Positions 25,902 through 35,086 are shown, numbered from the stretch's first letter. The stretch is DNA of 64,000 nt from Phycisphaerales bacterium (GCA_947459215.1 CANHCQ010000003.1:124001-188000), one strand, 5' to 3'. Notes: generated by a model not told the origin, from the sequence alone. Numbers and translations: made by a program.

Positions 25902-26297
25902 ACCGACGCTGGCGACGAGACCAACGCACGCCTCTGGGCCATCCGATACGCGGGCTGCCGGTTCCGATTCGCCAGCGACACGGAGCGCCAAACACGGAAG
26001 GCCCGCCTCATGGACGTTGCCAAGCCTTTCAATCGCGAGCGCAATGACGACGACGCCCGGCGCACGCTGCGAGACCTCATAGACGCCGCGGACCAGGTGG
26101 CGCCGCCGGGAACGAATCGGCGCGCACGGCTGCTGATCAACCTTGCTCGCGCCGCCATCGACCTGAACCAGCGAGAACTCGCCGACCCGCTCCTCGCCAA
26201 GGCCGAACCCGAGGTCGCTAGGTCCCGCAACGCCGACGACGACAAGAAGATGCTCGAAGCCACCAAGGCTGAATTGCGCGGACCCGAAAGCCGCTGA
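25902..26297 (+). pseudogene. In-frame remainder of the TPR kinase after the premature stop
   Basis: After the TAA at 25899-25901, the kinase frame stays open for 131 codons and stops at TGA 26295-26297, 19 bp before the next gene. Its sequence (NARLWAIRYAGCRF, RRTLRDLIDAADQV, ARLLINLARAAIDLNQRE, ADPLLAKAEPEVA) has the helical repeat character of the preceding TPR region. A CAA-to-TAA change would explain the break. An ATG at 26010 could start a separate 95-residue protein, but the coding-like stretch begins before it. Confidence 0.65.
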
Positions 26298-26316
26298 CCC
26301 GCGGTATGCTGGCCCC

Positions 26317-27423
26317 ATGAACCGCACCCTCGCGTGGCTGCTCGGCCTGCTCGCGCCACTCACATCCCACGCCGCCCCCGCCCCCGAAGTCCGCCCGCTG
26401 CGGATCGCGGTCATCGGCCTCGTCCACGGCCACGTCGAAGGCCTGCTCTGGGCCGATTCGCAGCGCACCGATCTCGAGATCGTCGGCATCTACGAACCCA
26501 ACCGCGCTCTCTTCGATCGCCTCGCCTCGAAGTACCACCTCGATGAAGCGCTCTGGCACGCGGACCTCGGCACCATGCTCGATCAGACCAAGCCCGAGGC
26601 CGTCAGCGTGATGACCTCGATCCGCGATCACGAGGCCGCCGTCGAAGCCTGCGCGCCGCGCGGCGTGCACCTGCTGGTCGAGAAGCCGCTTGCTTTCGAC
26701 AAAGACGCCGCGGCTCGCATGGCTGCGCTCGCCCGTAAGCACAACGTCCTGTTGCTCACCAACTTCGAGACCAGTTGGTACCCCAGCGTGCGCGAAGCGC
26801 ACCGGCTCGTCGAAGCTGGAGAGTTCGCGCCGATCCGCCGCATGGTCTTTCGCCACGGCCACAAGGGCCCAAAGGAGATCGGTTGCTCCCCCGAGTTCCT
26901 CGCCTGGCTCACCGACCCCGAACAGAACGGCGGCGGAGCTGTGATCGACTTTGGCTGCTATGGAGCCGTGCTGTCGACCTGGTTGATGCAGGGCCAACGT
27001 CCCACCCGCATCACCGCTACCGCCACGACGCTCAAGCCAGCCATCTATCCCAACGTCGACGACGACGCAACCATCATCCTCGAGTACCCCGGAACCACCA
27101 GCGTCATCCAGGCCTCCTGGGCATGGACCCACGACAACAAGGAAACCGATCTCCACACCGAGCGCGGCTCGATCCACTGCGGCAAGTGGCAGGCCCTGCA
27201 TCTCCGCGCTCCAGACCAAGCCGCCCGGGCCGTCGAGCCCCCAACGATGCCCGCCGACCTCAAGGACGAATGGACCTACCTCCGCCGCGCCGTGCGGCGT
27301 GAGTGCCCGGTCGACCCGCTGTCGAGCCTCGAAACCAACCTCGTCGCGGTCGAAATCCTCGACGAGGCGCGCCGCCAGATCCGGGCTGCTCGGATTGATC
27401 GCCCGGCTGCCGCTTCGAAGTGA
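26317..27423 (+). CDS. Exported Gfo/Idh/MocA-family oxidoreductase
   Basis: This 368-residue protein begins with a Sec-type signal peptide (about 1-20, ending SHA-AP). The NAD(P)-binding Rossmann domain has IAVIGLVHGHV, and the family motif is VEKPLAF, where the lysine is catalytic. The C-terminal alpha/beta domain has GGGAVIDFGCYGA. Family members oxidise or epimerise sugars and cyclitols. Export of such enzymes is frequent in planctomycetes, where they may use tightly bound cofactor. The gene follows the damaged kinase by 19 bp and could be co-transcribed with it. The substrate is unknown. Confidence 0.82.
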   Translation: MNRTLAWLLGLLAPLTSHAAPAPEVRPLRIAVIGLVHGHVEGLLWADSQRTDLEIVGIYEPNRALFDRLASKYHLDEALWHADLGTMLDQTKPEAVSVMTSIRDHEAAVEACAPRGVHLLVEKPLAFDKDAAARMAALARKHNVLLLTNFETSWYPSVREAHRLVEAGEFAPIRRMVFRHGHKGPKEIGCSPEFLAWLTDPEQNGGGAVIDFGCYGAVLSTWLMQGQRPTRITATATTLKPAIYPNVDDDATIILEYPGTTSVIQASWAWTHDNKETDLHTERGSIHCGKWQALHLRAPDQAARAVEPPTMPADLKDEWTYLRRAVRRECPVDPLSSLETNLVAVEILDEARRQIRAARIDRPAAASK

Positions 27424-27553
27424 TCGGACCCTCACGCCCCGCGAACCCGGCACCGCCGCAAGCCTCTCGATCGCGGTAGAGAGGCGACCCGCACGGCGAT
27501 CCAATCCCCTGCCGATGGGACTGGGCCTCGAATCACGGCCCGCCGATTCGAAC

Positions 27554-27585
27554 ATTCATCCATTGATCCGCATAGACGGATGAAT
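27554..27585. promoter_or_regulatory. Inverted repeat in the metH upstream region
   Basis: ATTCATCC (27554-27561) is matched by GGATGAAT (27578-27585). A shorter pair, ATCCG/CGGAT, lies inside (27566-27570 and 27577-27581), so two alternative foldings or overlapping operators exist. It ends 70 bp before metH and is AT-rich compared with its surroundings. It may be a binding site for a methionine or S-adenosyl-compound regulator, but I recognise no named motif. Confidence 0.5.
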
Positions 27586-27655
27586 ATACTCCGCCGTCCC
27601 GTTTCGGATCCTTTCCCCGTCAGCACTTACCGGACTTTCTCGCTCGGAGCCCTTC

Positions 27656-30600
27656 ATGCCCAGCCGCTTCCTCCAGGAACTCTCCAAACGCGTCATCGTC
27701 TTCGACGGCGGCATGGGCACGCAGATCTACAGCCGCAGCCTCTCGGTCGAGCACGACTACTGCGGCTGTGAGAACTGCACCGACATCCTGGTCAAGACCC
27801 GCCCCGACGTCATCGGACAGATCCACGAGGCCTACCTGCTCGCCGGTGCCGACGTCGTCGAGACCGACACCTTCGGGGCCAACAAACTGGTCCTCGCCGA
27901 GTTCGACCTGACCCCCGAGACCTACCAGCTCGCCAAGATGGGCGCGGAAGTGGCCCGGGCGGCGTGCGACAAGCACTCGACCAAGGACAAACCCCGCTTC
28001 GTCGCCGGCTCGATGGGCCCGGGCACCAAGCTGATCACGCTGGGCAACACGAATTGGGAGGAGATGTTCGACTCCTACCGCGAGCAGTGCCGCGGCATGA
28101 TCGCCGGCGGCATCGACTGCTTCATGATCGAGACCTGCCAGGACCTGCTGCAGGTCAAGTGCGCGATCAACGCGTGTCTTGCGGCTCTCGATGAAGCGGG
28201 CAAGACGACCGCCGACATCCCGATCCTCGCAAGCGTGACCATCGAGACCACCGGAACGATGCTGCTCGGCTCCTCGATCGAAGCCGCGGCCACCGCGCTC
28301 GCTCAGTACCCGATCGCCTCGCTGGGCCTCAACTGCGCCACCGGCCCCACCGAGATGGCCGAGCACGTCAACTGGCTGGGCAAGAACTGGGCCAACGTCC
28401 GCGGCCGCAAGACCGTTACCGGCGACGAGCGCCGCGTGAGCGTGCTGCCCAACGCCGGCCTGCCCGTGCTCGTCGAAGGCCGCACCGAGTACCCGCTGAA
28501 GCCACAGCCTTTCGTCGAGGCGATGCTGAAGTTCGTCGAAGAAGCCGGCGTCAGCATCGTCGGCGGCTGCTGCGGCACGACGCCCGAGCACATCAAGCTG
28601 CTCAGCGAGGCCGTCGGCAACCGTCCCGCGTACAAGATCGCCAAGAACAGCCCCAAGCCGGGCGCGACGAGCCTCTACGGCGTCGCGGATTACCGCCAGG
28701 ACAACTCGTTCCTGATCGTGGGCGAGCGGATGAATTCGTCGGGCAGCCGCGCGTTCAAGACGCTGCTCGAGAAGGAAGCTTGGGACGACATCGTGTCGCT
28801 CGCCCGCGAGCAGGTGCGCGAAGGTGCGCACGTGCTCGACCTGAACGTCGACTACGCCGGGCGCGACAACGTCCGCGACATGACCGAGATCGTGAAGCGT
28901 GTGGTCCGTCAGGTCGACGCCCCGCTGATGATCGACAGCACCCAGGTCAAGACCATCGAGGCGGGCCTCAAGCACGCCGGCGGCAAGTGCATCGTCAACT
29001 CCGCCAACTTCGAAGAAGGCGACGAGAAGTTCGACCAGGTGCTGGAGATGTGCAAGAAGTACGGCGCCGCGATCCTCATCGGATCCATCGACGAGGACAA
29101 GCAGGCCTCGATGGCCCGCACCGCCGACCGCAAGCACTCGATCGCCGAGCGCGGCCTGCGCCGCGCCGTCGAGAAGTTCAAGATGGACCCCAGCGACGTC
29201 ATGTTCGACCCGCTGGTGCTGCCCATCTCCACCGGCATGGAGAGCGACCGCCGCTCCGCGCTCGAACTCATCGAGGGCATCAAGAAGATCTCGGCCTCTT
29301 TCCCCGAGTGCCAGACCGTCGTCGGCCTGTCGAACGTCTCGTTCGGCCTCAACCCCGTCGCCCGCACGGTGCTCAACTCAGCATTCCTGCACGAGCTGCG
29401 TGTCGCGGGCCTGACCGGCGCGATCGTCCACGCCAGCAAGATCCTGCCCAGCAACAAGATCGATCCCGCCCACTGGCAGGCCGCTCTCGACCTGATTTAC
29501 GACCGCCGCTCCACCAAGAACGGGGGCACCGGCGTGCCCGCCGGTCAGCCCGAGACCTTTGATCCGCTGCAGGCGTTCATCGAGCTCTTTAAGGACGCCC
29601 AGGCCGCCAAGGTGCAGAAGAAGTCGCTCGCCGACCTGCCCATCGAGGAGCGGCTTCGCTCGCACATCATCGACGGCGAGAAGCAGGGCCTCAAGGAAGC
29701 CATCGAGGTCGCTCTCCAGACCTACAAGCCGCTGGCGATCATCAACGACCACCTGCTCGAGGGCATGAAGACCGTCGGCGAACTGTTCGGCTCGGGCAAG
29801 ATGCAGCTGCCGTTCGTGCTCCAGAGCGCCGAGGTCATGAAGATGGCCGTGGCGCAGCTCGAACCCCTCATGGAGCGAGTGCAGGGCCAGGAGAAGGGCA
29901 AGATCGTGCTCGCCACCGTCAAGGGCGACGTGCACGACATCGGCAAGAACCTGGTTGACATCATCCTGACCAACAACGGCTACAAGGTCTTCAACATCGG
30001 CATCAAGCAGCCGATCAGCGCCATCGTTGAAGCCTTCCGGCAGCACCAAGCCGACGCGATCGGCCTCTCGGGCCTGCTCGTCAAGAGCGTCAACGTCATG
30101 GAAGAGAACATCCATGAGATGAACACGCTGGGCTTGAACGTCCCGCTCATCCTCGGTGGCGCCGCGCTCACGCGTCACTACTGCGAAAGCCACCTGCGCT
30201 CGCAGTACAAAGGCCAGTGTTTCTACGGCAAGGACGCCTTCGAGGGCCTCCGCACCATGGACATGATCATGTCCAACCAGATGGATACCCTCGCCACCGA
30301 GATCGACGACCGTCTCGGCAAGCGCAGCAAGGCCGAGGACGCGATCAACAAGACGCGGATCGAGAAGCTGGCTGCAATGAACAGAGACGGAGAGACGGAG
30401 AGACGCAGAGACGAAGTGGGTGGAACCGCAGTGCGGGAGCGCGTCCGCTCCGATGTTTCAACGTCCATCCCCGTCCCCAAGGCTCCGTTCTGGGGCACCC
30501 GCGTCATCGACGACATCAACCTCGATCACGTCTACCCCTTCATCAACCCCGTCGCGCTCTTCCGCGGCCAGTGGCAGATGAAGAAGGGCGCGATGAGCGA

Positions 30601-31267
30601 TACCGAGTACGAGAACCTGCTCGAGGACAAGGTCCAGCCCGTCTTCGAGGAGCTCAAGGAACGCTGCAAGCGCGAGAAGATCCTCCGGCCCGCGGTCGTC
30701 TACGGCTATTTCCCCTGCAACAGCGACGGCGACGACCTGGTCGTCTTTGACCCGCAGGACCAGAGCCGCGAGATCGAGCGGTTCACATTCCCGCGTCAGG
30801 GCGATAAACGCCGCCTCTGCATCAGCGACTTCTTCCGCCCCATCGAGAGCGGCGAGAAGGACGTCCTGCCCCTCCACTGCGTCACCATGGGCAAGCACGC
30901 CAGCGAGGCCGCCCAGGCGCTCTTCGCCAAGAATGACTACACCAACTACCTCTACCTACACGGCATCGGCGTCGAAACCGCCGAAGCGCTCGCCGAGATG
31001 TGGCACAAGCGCATCCGCCAGGAACTCGGCATCGCCAACGACGACAGCCCCAAGATCAAGGACCTCTTCACCCAGAAGTACCGCGGCAGCCGCTACTCCT
31101 TCGGCTACCCCGCCTGCCCCGAGATGAGCGACCAGGACAAGCTCTTCCGGCTGCTCAAGCCCGACCGCATCGGCTGCGTGCTCACCGAGAACTGGCAGAT
31201 CGACCCGGAACAGAGCACCAGCGCGATCATCGTGCACCATCCGGAAGCGAAGTACTTCAACGTGTGA
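27656..31267 (+). CDS. metH: Cobalamin-dependent methionine synthase MetH
   Basis: The enzyme moves a methyl group from methyltetrahydrofolate through cobalamin to homocysteine. All four modules are present in 1203 residues. The homocysteine domain (1-325) has zinc cysteines in GLNCATG and GGCCGT. The pterin domain (about 345-640) starts FLIVGERMN. The cap and B12 domain (about 645-890) has GDVHDIGKNL, where His is the cobalt ligand. The activation domain (about 950-1203) has RYSFGYPACPEM for S-adenosylmethionine. The linker before the activation domain (about 905-945) is Arg/Glu-rich and encoded partly by a tandem 8-bp repeat (30383-30414). It stands alone, with a palindrome upstream. Confidence 0.96.
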   Translation: MPSRFLQELSKRVIVFDGGMGTQIYSRSLSVEHDYCGCENCTDILVKTRPDVIGQIHEAYLLAGADVVETDTFGANKLVLAEFDLTPETYQLAKMGAEVARAACDKHSTKDKPRFVAGSMGPGTKLITLGNTNWEEMFDSYREQCRGMIAGGIDCFMIETCQDLLQVKCAINACLAALDEAGKTTADIPILASVTIETTGTMLLGSSIEAAATALAQYPIASLGLNCATGPTEMAEHVNWLGKNWANVRGRKTVTGDERRVSVLPNAGLPVLVEGRTEYPLKPQPFVEAMLKFVEEAGVSIVGGCCGTTPEHIKLLSEAVGNRPAYKIAKNSPKPGATSLYGVADYRQDNSFLIVGERMNSSGSRAFKTLLEKEAWDDIVSLAREQVREGAHVLDLNVDYAGRDNVRDMTEIVKRVVRQVDAPLMIDSTQVKTIEAGLKHAGGKCIVNSANFEEGDEKFDQVLEMCKKYGAAILIGSIDEDKQASMARTADRKHSIAERGLRRAVEKFKMDPSDVMFDPLVLPISTGMESDRRSALELIEGIKKISASFPECQTVVGLSNVSFGLNPVARTVLNSAFLHELRVAGLTGAIVHASKILPSNKIDPAHWQAALDLIYDRRSTKNGGTGVPAGQPETFDPLQAFIELFKDAQAAKVQKKSLADLPIEERLRSHIIDGEKQGLKEAIEVALQTYKPLAIINDHLLEGMKTVGELFGSGKMQLPFVLQSAEVMKMAVAQLEPLMERVQGQEKGKIVLATVKGDVHDIGKNLVDIILTNNGYKVFNIGIKQPISAIVEAFRQHQADAIGLSGLLVKSVNVMEENIHEMNTLGLNVPLILGGAALTRHYCESHLRSQYKGQCFYGKDAFEGLRTMDMIMSNQMDTLATEIDDRLGKRSKAEDAINKTRIEKLAAMNRDGETERRRDEVGGTAVRERVRSDVSTSIPVPKAPFWGTRVIDDINLDHVYPFINPVALFRGQWQMKKGAMSDTEYENLLEDKVQPVFEELKERCKREKILRPAVVYGYFPCNSDGDDLVVFDPQDQSREIERFTFPRQGDKRRLCISDFFRPIESGEKDVLPLHCVTMGKHASEAAQALFAKNDYTNYLYLHGIGVETAEALAEMWHKRIRQELGIANDDSPKIKDLFTQKYRGSRYSFGYPACPEMSDQDKLFRLLKPDRIGCVLTENWQIDPEQSTSAIIVHHPEAKYFNV
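30383..30414 (+). repeat. Four tandem 8-bp units inside metH
   Basis: The unit AGAGACGN is repeated four times without spacer (AGAGACGG twice, then AGAGACGC and AGAGACGA). Translated, it gives the Arg/Glu-rich linker between the B12 and activation domains. Since 8 is not a multiple of 3, gain or loss of a unit would shift the metH frame. No inverted partner array is seen nearby, unlike the arrays in dnaE2. Confidence 0.8.
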
Positions 31268-31327
31268 CGGGTCCTACCGAACGAGGCGGCATCCCGTGAA
31301 GCACCCTTCGTTTCAGCATGCGCGAGA

Positions 31328-32650
31328 CTAGTTCCCGCCGCGCTGTCCTTCGGTCACCGCCGAGCGATCCGCCTCGACGAACGCCACCGCGAAGATGTGC
31401 GGAAAGTCGGACGCGGGAACCCAGAACAGGCCAGCCTTGGTCGGGTAGCCATACTTCAGACCCGGCTCGCCTCGGGGCGTGTGCGTGTTGCCGTGCGGGT
31501 TCCACACCTCGAGCCGATCGGTGGCCTTGTCGAAACCGACGACGGCGTACGCATGCTGACCGGAGATTCCCGGAGGCAAGCGCTCGGGAAAGGTGCCGAC
31601 ACCGACCAGCTTGTTGCGATTGAGTGCGGCGATGATCTTCTCGCGGACGATGCGTGTGACTTCGGACTCGGTTGCCACCGGCTTCACCTGCGTCACCCGC
31701 TGCCCATCGACAACACGCACCTCTCCGGTTGTGTCGCGGAGAGCGATCTCGTCTGGCTCCTTGCCAGTCAGCACGCGGATCGTGGTCGTCGGCGAACCGC
31801 CCTGAGCGATGGTGTCGGTGGCGACCTTGGTGTCCTTGTGCTCGTTGGGGAACTGGCGCCGGCGCAACGTGCCGAAGGCCTTCTCGAAGACCGCAACCCA
31901 CAGCCCTTCGTCGCCCGTCGTCGAGCTCGTCGCTATCTCGGCATCGGTGAGAGCCGTGATTGTCACCGGACGGTCGTCGCCGAACGCGACCTTGTACCCG
32001 CCGCCCGGCAGCGGCGTGATCATCCGCCGCACCGCGTCGGGGTTGCGGTGCACCATGCCGCCCAATAGCGACACGAAGTAGCAGTCGCCGAGCTGGCCCT
32101 GGTGGAACTGCGTGATATCGAGCTTGTCGTTCTTGTATAGCTCGCGGCCGCTGACGCTGATGCGCTTCAGCGCGTCGGAGTAGGCCTTGTTCCAGTCGAG
32201 CCCGAAGCTGAACTCGGTGAGCGACGGCTCCTTGTCGTCCTCGGACGTGGGTTTCGATCGCTTCTCCTCCGCGGCGAGGTAGTCAGGCGTGAGCGGCGGC
32301 ATGATCGGGCCGAAGATCCGCATGTAGTTCTTGATCGCCCCCACCGCCGCCGCGTGGTCCCCCTTCACGTACGGATCGATCACGAGGGCATCAATCTCGG
32401 CCTCGGAGATCACGCCGTTCCTGTCGCGATCCCAGCGCCCGCCATACGCCCGTATGACCTCAAAGAAAGAGCGAGGCTTGGAGGAAGCAGTGGGCTTGGC
32501 TTCCGGCTTGGCAGTCGGCCGCGGAGAGCCGGGCTTGGGCGACACGGGAGCCTCGGGTCTCTTTTTGTCCTGAGCGACGGCATGCTGGATCGCCACGGCG
32601 GCCGTGAACGCCGCCACAAGTGCCCAAGTGTTCAACTCTCGCGTTCGCAT
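31328..32650 (-). CDS. Secreted calpain-like cysteine protease with EF-hand
   Basis: This 440-residue exported protein has a signal peptide (1-26) and a Pro/Lys/Ser-rich linker (27-60). An EF-hand loop follows at 74-85 (DRDRNGVISEAE, with all calcium-ligand positions filled). The catalytic region resembles the calpain C2 family: QGQLGDCYFVSLL with nucleophile Cys190, GQHAYAVVGF with the His, and VWNPHGN with the Asn. The spacing fits a calpain protease core. Calcium may control it, as in animal calpains, but here by a separate N-terminal EF-hand. It is convergent with metH. Confidence 0.8.
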   Translation of the reverse strand: MRTRELNTWALVAAFTAAVAIQHAVAQDKKRPEAPVSPKPGSPRPTAKPEAKPTASSKPRSFFEVIRAYGGRWDRDRNGVISEAEIDALVIDPYVKGDHAAAVGAIKNYMRIFGPIMPPLTPDYLAAEEKRSKPTSEDDKEPSLTEFSFGLDWNKAYSDALKRISVSGRELYKNDKLDITQFHQGQLGDCYFVSLLGGMVHRNPDAVRRMITPLPGGGYKVAFGDDRPVTITALTDAEIATSSTTGDEGLWVAVFEKAFGTLRRRQFPNEHKDTKVATDTIAQGGSPTTTIRVLTGKEPDEIALRDTTGEVRVVDGQRVTQVKPVATESEVTRIVREKIIAALNRNKLVGVGTFPERLPPGISGQHAYAVVGFDKATDRLEVWNPHGNTHTPRGEPGLKYGYPTKAGLFWVPASDFPHIFAVAFVEADRSAVTEGQRGGN

Positions 32651-32942
32651 CCACAGACTCTACCAAGCGAAGGGAAGACAGATGCGGGGCGGCATCCGCG
32701 ATGGCCCGGCGTCGGGCGACCGGAGCGGTTCGCGAGCCGCCAGGTTCGTTATGGAGGTCTGTCCCCAAGATGAGGGGGGAGGTGGGGAGACGGGCGTGCG
32801 ATGAAGAACATGACTCGATGCTTCCATCAGGGCAAGAAAAAGGTCTGCCCAGCGTTGTATTCATCGCTGTCGCCGCAGGCCGATATCGCTGGTTGATGCA
32901 AGCCCCGGCCGGGCCGGGAACGCGTCGTAGGATAACGGACAC
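32651..32942. other. Divergent intergenic region
   Basis: These 292 bp separate the divergently read protease and MFS genes and must carry both promoters. I see no protein-like frame or strong repeat, apart from a short GATGC/GCATC hairpin near 32680. Confidence 0.4.
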
Positions 32943-34253
32943 TTGACCATCAGCCGAGCAGAATCCATCCAGGACGAGGCCGCGACCACGCCGCAGACGT
33001 GGTTGGGGCTTGACGTCCACAAGCACCGTTGGCTCTTCCCGACAGCGGGTCTGCTGACGACCTTTGTGCGTGGTGCGGCGACCTTTACGTTTTCGCTGCT
33101 GATCCTGCCGCTGGAGAAGGAGTTCGGCTGGACGCGGGCGGAGACGGTGACGGCGTTCTCGGTGTATGCGTTTGTCGTCGCTCTGGGGCTCTTCCTGGGC
33201 GGCATCATCGTGGATCGCTTCGGTCCCAAGCTACCGATCATCGTGGGAACGCTCCTGGTCGGGGTGGCCCACTTGCTGCTGAGCAGCGTGAACTCGACGC
33301 TCTCACTCGTGCTTTCCTACGGCGTAACACTGGCTCTCGGCGTGGCCCTGACATCCGCGGCGGCGACGTTCGCACTGGCGGCCCGTTGGTACCCGATGCC
33401 GACCGAACGCGGGCTGGCGATCGGAGTCAGCGTGATGGGCATTGGTATCGGCGGGCTCATCGCGGTTCCGCTTTGGCAGTACGGCTTCGAGCACATCGGC
33501 TGGCGCAAGACCGTGGTCATCACCGGCGCGGTCTACGTCCTGGTGCTCGCGTTTGTCGGCTCCGTGGCGAGGTTCCCGCCGCAGGACGCGGACGCGACTC
33601 CGAAGTCCGGCGACTTCAACCTGCAGGAGGCGGTGCTCACACGGCGGTTCTGGACCATCGTGCTCATGCTCTTCCTGACTGTGATCGGCGGCATGCTGAT
33701 CGTCAGCCAGGTCTTCCCGATGTTCAGCGAAGCGATCGAATCGCCAACCGCGCTGACCGCGACGATCGCCGCCACGGGCGTGGTCGTGCAGGCCGTGTGC
33801 AACTCGTTGGCGCGTCCGTTCTGGGGCTGGTTCTCCGGCTGGATGGGGCTGCGAACCGCCCAGGCGATGTGCGGACTTTCGATGTCGATCGGCCTGGTGA
33901 TCCTCGCCACCGCCGACGCCGACTCTTACGCGGCAGCGAGCTTTGGTTTCTTTCCGCTCTTTGGTATCGGTCTGGTTGGACTGGGTCTTGGCGGGAGCGT
34001 CGCCCTTGCGGCGGTCGCAACCGCCGAGTCGTTCGGGACCTCTTTCTTCGCGCGAACCTTCGGCTTGGTCATGCTCTTGGGCAGCGGGCTTGCCGGATTC
34101 CTCGGACCATGGATCGGTGCGTTCCTGCGGCAGCGAACCGGCGACTACGACGTCGCATTGTTGCTAGGCGCTGGGCTCGCCTTGCTCTCGTGCATTCTCG
34201 CGGCGCTGATGTTGCCGGGCAAGGGAGAAGAGAAACTCGAAGGCGAGTGGTAA
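32943..34253 (+). CDS. MFS transporter, OFA (oxalate/formate antiporter)-like
   Basis: This 436-residue protein has 12 hydrophobic segments in two groups of six, separated by a polar loop near residue 215. The loop between helices 2 and 3 carries GGIIVDRFGPKLPI, close to the MFS consensus G-x-x-x-D-R/K-x-G-x-R/K. The N-terminal TTFVRGAATFTFSLLILPL and EKEFGWTR match the OFA family, which exchanges small carboxylates. The only start upstream of the first helix is a TTG at 32943. A terminator-like hairpin follows, but its T-run is on the other strand. The substrate is not determined. Confidence 0.8.
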   Translation: MTISRAESIQDEAATTPQTWLGLDVHKHRWLFPTAGLLTTFVRGAATFTFSLLILPLEKEFGWTRAETVTAFSVYAFVVALGLFLGGIIVDRFGPKLPIIVGTLLVGVAHLLLSSVNSTLSLVLSYGVTLALGVALTSAAATFALAARWYPMPTERGLAIGVSVMGIGIGGLIAVPLWQYGFEHIGWRKTVVITGAVYVLVLAFVGSVARFPPQDADATPKSGDFNLQEAVLTRRFWTIVLMLFLTVIGGMLIVSQVFPMFSEAIESPTALTATIAATGVVVQAVCNSLARPFWGWFSGWMGLRTAQAMCGLSMSIGLVILATADADSYAAASFGFFPLFGIGLVGLGLGGSVALAAVATAESFGTSFFARTFGLVMLLGSGLAGFLGPWIGAFLRQRTGDYDVALLLGAGLALLSCILAALMLPGKGEEKLEGEW

Positions 34254-34301
34254 TCGGGGGCAATGGGGGCGACGGCGCCCGATTGATCAACGGTCGTGAG
34301 G

Positions 34302-34333
34302 AAAAAAAAAACGCACGGCGCTACCCGTGCGTT
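34302..34333 (-). terminator. Intrinsic terminator after the PEP-CTERM-like gene
   Basis: A 9-bp stem (AACGCACGG/CCGTGCGTT, 34310-34333) has a 6-base loop. On the minus strand a run of nine to ten T follows (A-run at 34302-34310). It lies 28 bp after the stop codon of the leftward gene. This is the clearest rho-independent terminator in the window. Confidence 0.93.
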
Positions 34334-34360
34334 CTGGTCATGCCACTGTCGCGACTGTCA

Positions 34361-35086
34361 TCAGCGGCGACGTCGGGCCGCTGCCAACGCACCAAAGGCC
34401 AGGAGAGCCGCTGCCCCCGGGGTGGGGATGCGATTGCCCTCGAGGAACTTGAGCGTGAACTTGTTGCGCTCGTTGTTCAGGTTCGCGCCGGCGTTCCAGG
34501 TGAACTTGATCTTGCCGCTGAACTCGACGTCGGTGACGCTCGAGTCAAAGTAGTAGTTCGGACCCTGCACGAAGCTCTGCAGGAAGTCGGCGGTGATGCT
34601 GGGAATCGCGATCGCAGTGCCGCCGTCGAGCTTGGCGGTCATGTTGTAGACCTCGGTCTTGGCGTGAGCGCCGTTGAGGTCGCTCCCACCCGCGTAGGTC
34701 GAGTTCACGAAGAAGTAGAACCCCGCGAGGCTCTTGCCCGCGGCAAGCCCGAAATTGGCGCTGGTCACGACGTTCTGATTCGCGGCCACCTGAATGCTGC
34801 CGTTACCGGTTCCGGCGTCGAACTTGATGGTCCATGCATACTCGGTCGCGTTGGACCAGACCGTCGGGGTCGGGCCCTGCACGCCGGAGTTGGACAACAT
34901 CGTCAGGTCCTTCCAGAACGCGGCCTTCCACGTCTGGCTGTTGCCCTGGTCCAGGCGGATGCGGGCCTGGCCGACTTCAGAAACGTTGGAGTAGACGCCC
35001 GGATCGACGGTCGTGATTCCGGCGAAGGCGTTGCCGGCGGCCACGACAAGGGCGCCAGCGCTCACGAGCGAGAACGAACGAATCAT
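34361..35086 (-). CDS. Secreted protein with PEP-CTERM-like sorting tail
   Basis: This 241-residue protein has a signal peptide (1-22, ending AFA) and a beta-rich middle with no recognised domain. The C-terminus has three parts in the manner of exosortase targets: IPTPGAAA, a hydrophobic stretch and a final ARRRR. In planctomycetes such ends direct proteins to the envelope, where the tail is cut. AGAGAGG stands before the ATG at 35086. A strong terminator follows, so it is a single-gene unit. The function of the mature domain is unknown. Confidence 0.8.
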   Translation of the reverse strand: MIRSFSLVSAGALVVAAGNAFAGITTVDPGVYSNVSEVGQARIRLDQGNSQTWKAAFWKDLTMLSNSGVQGPTPTVWSNATEYAWTIKFDAGTGNGSIQVAANQNVVTSANFGLAAGKSLAGFYFFVNSTYAGGSDLNGAHAKTEVYNMTAKLDGGTAIAIPSITADFLQSFVQGPNYYFDSSVTDVEFSGKIKFTWNAGANLNNERNKFTLKFLEGNRIPTPGAAALLAFGALAAARRRR

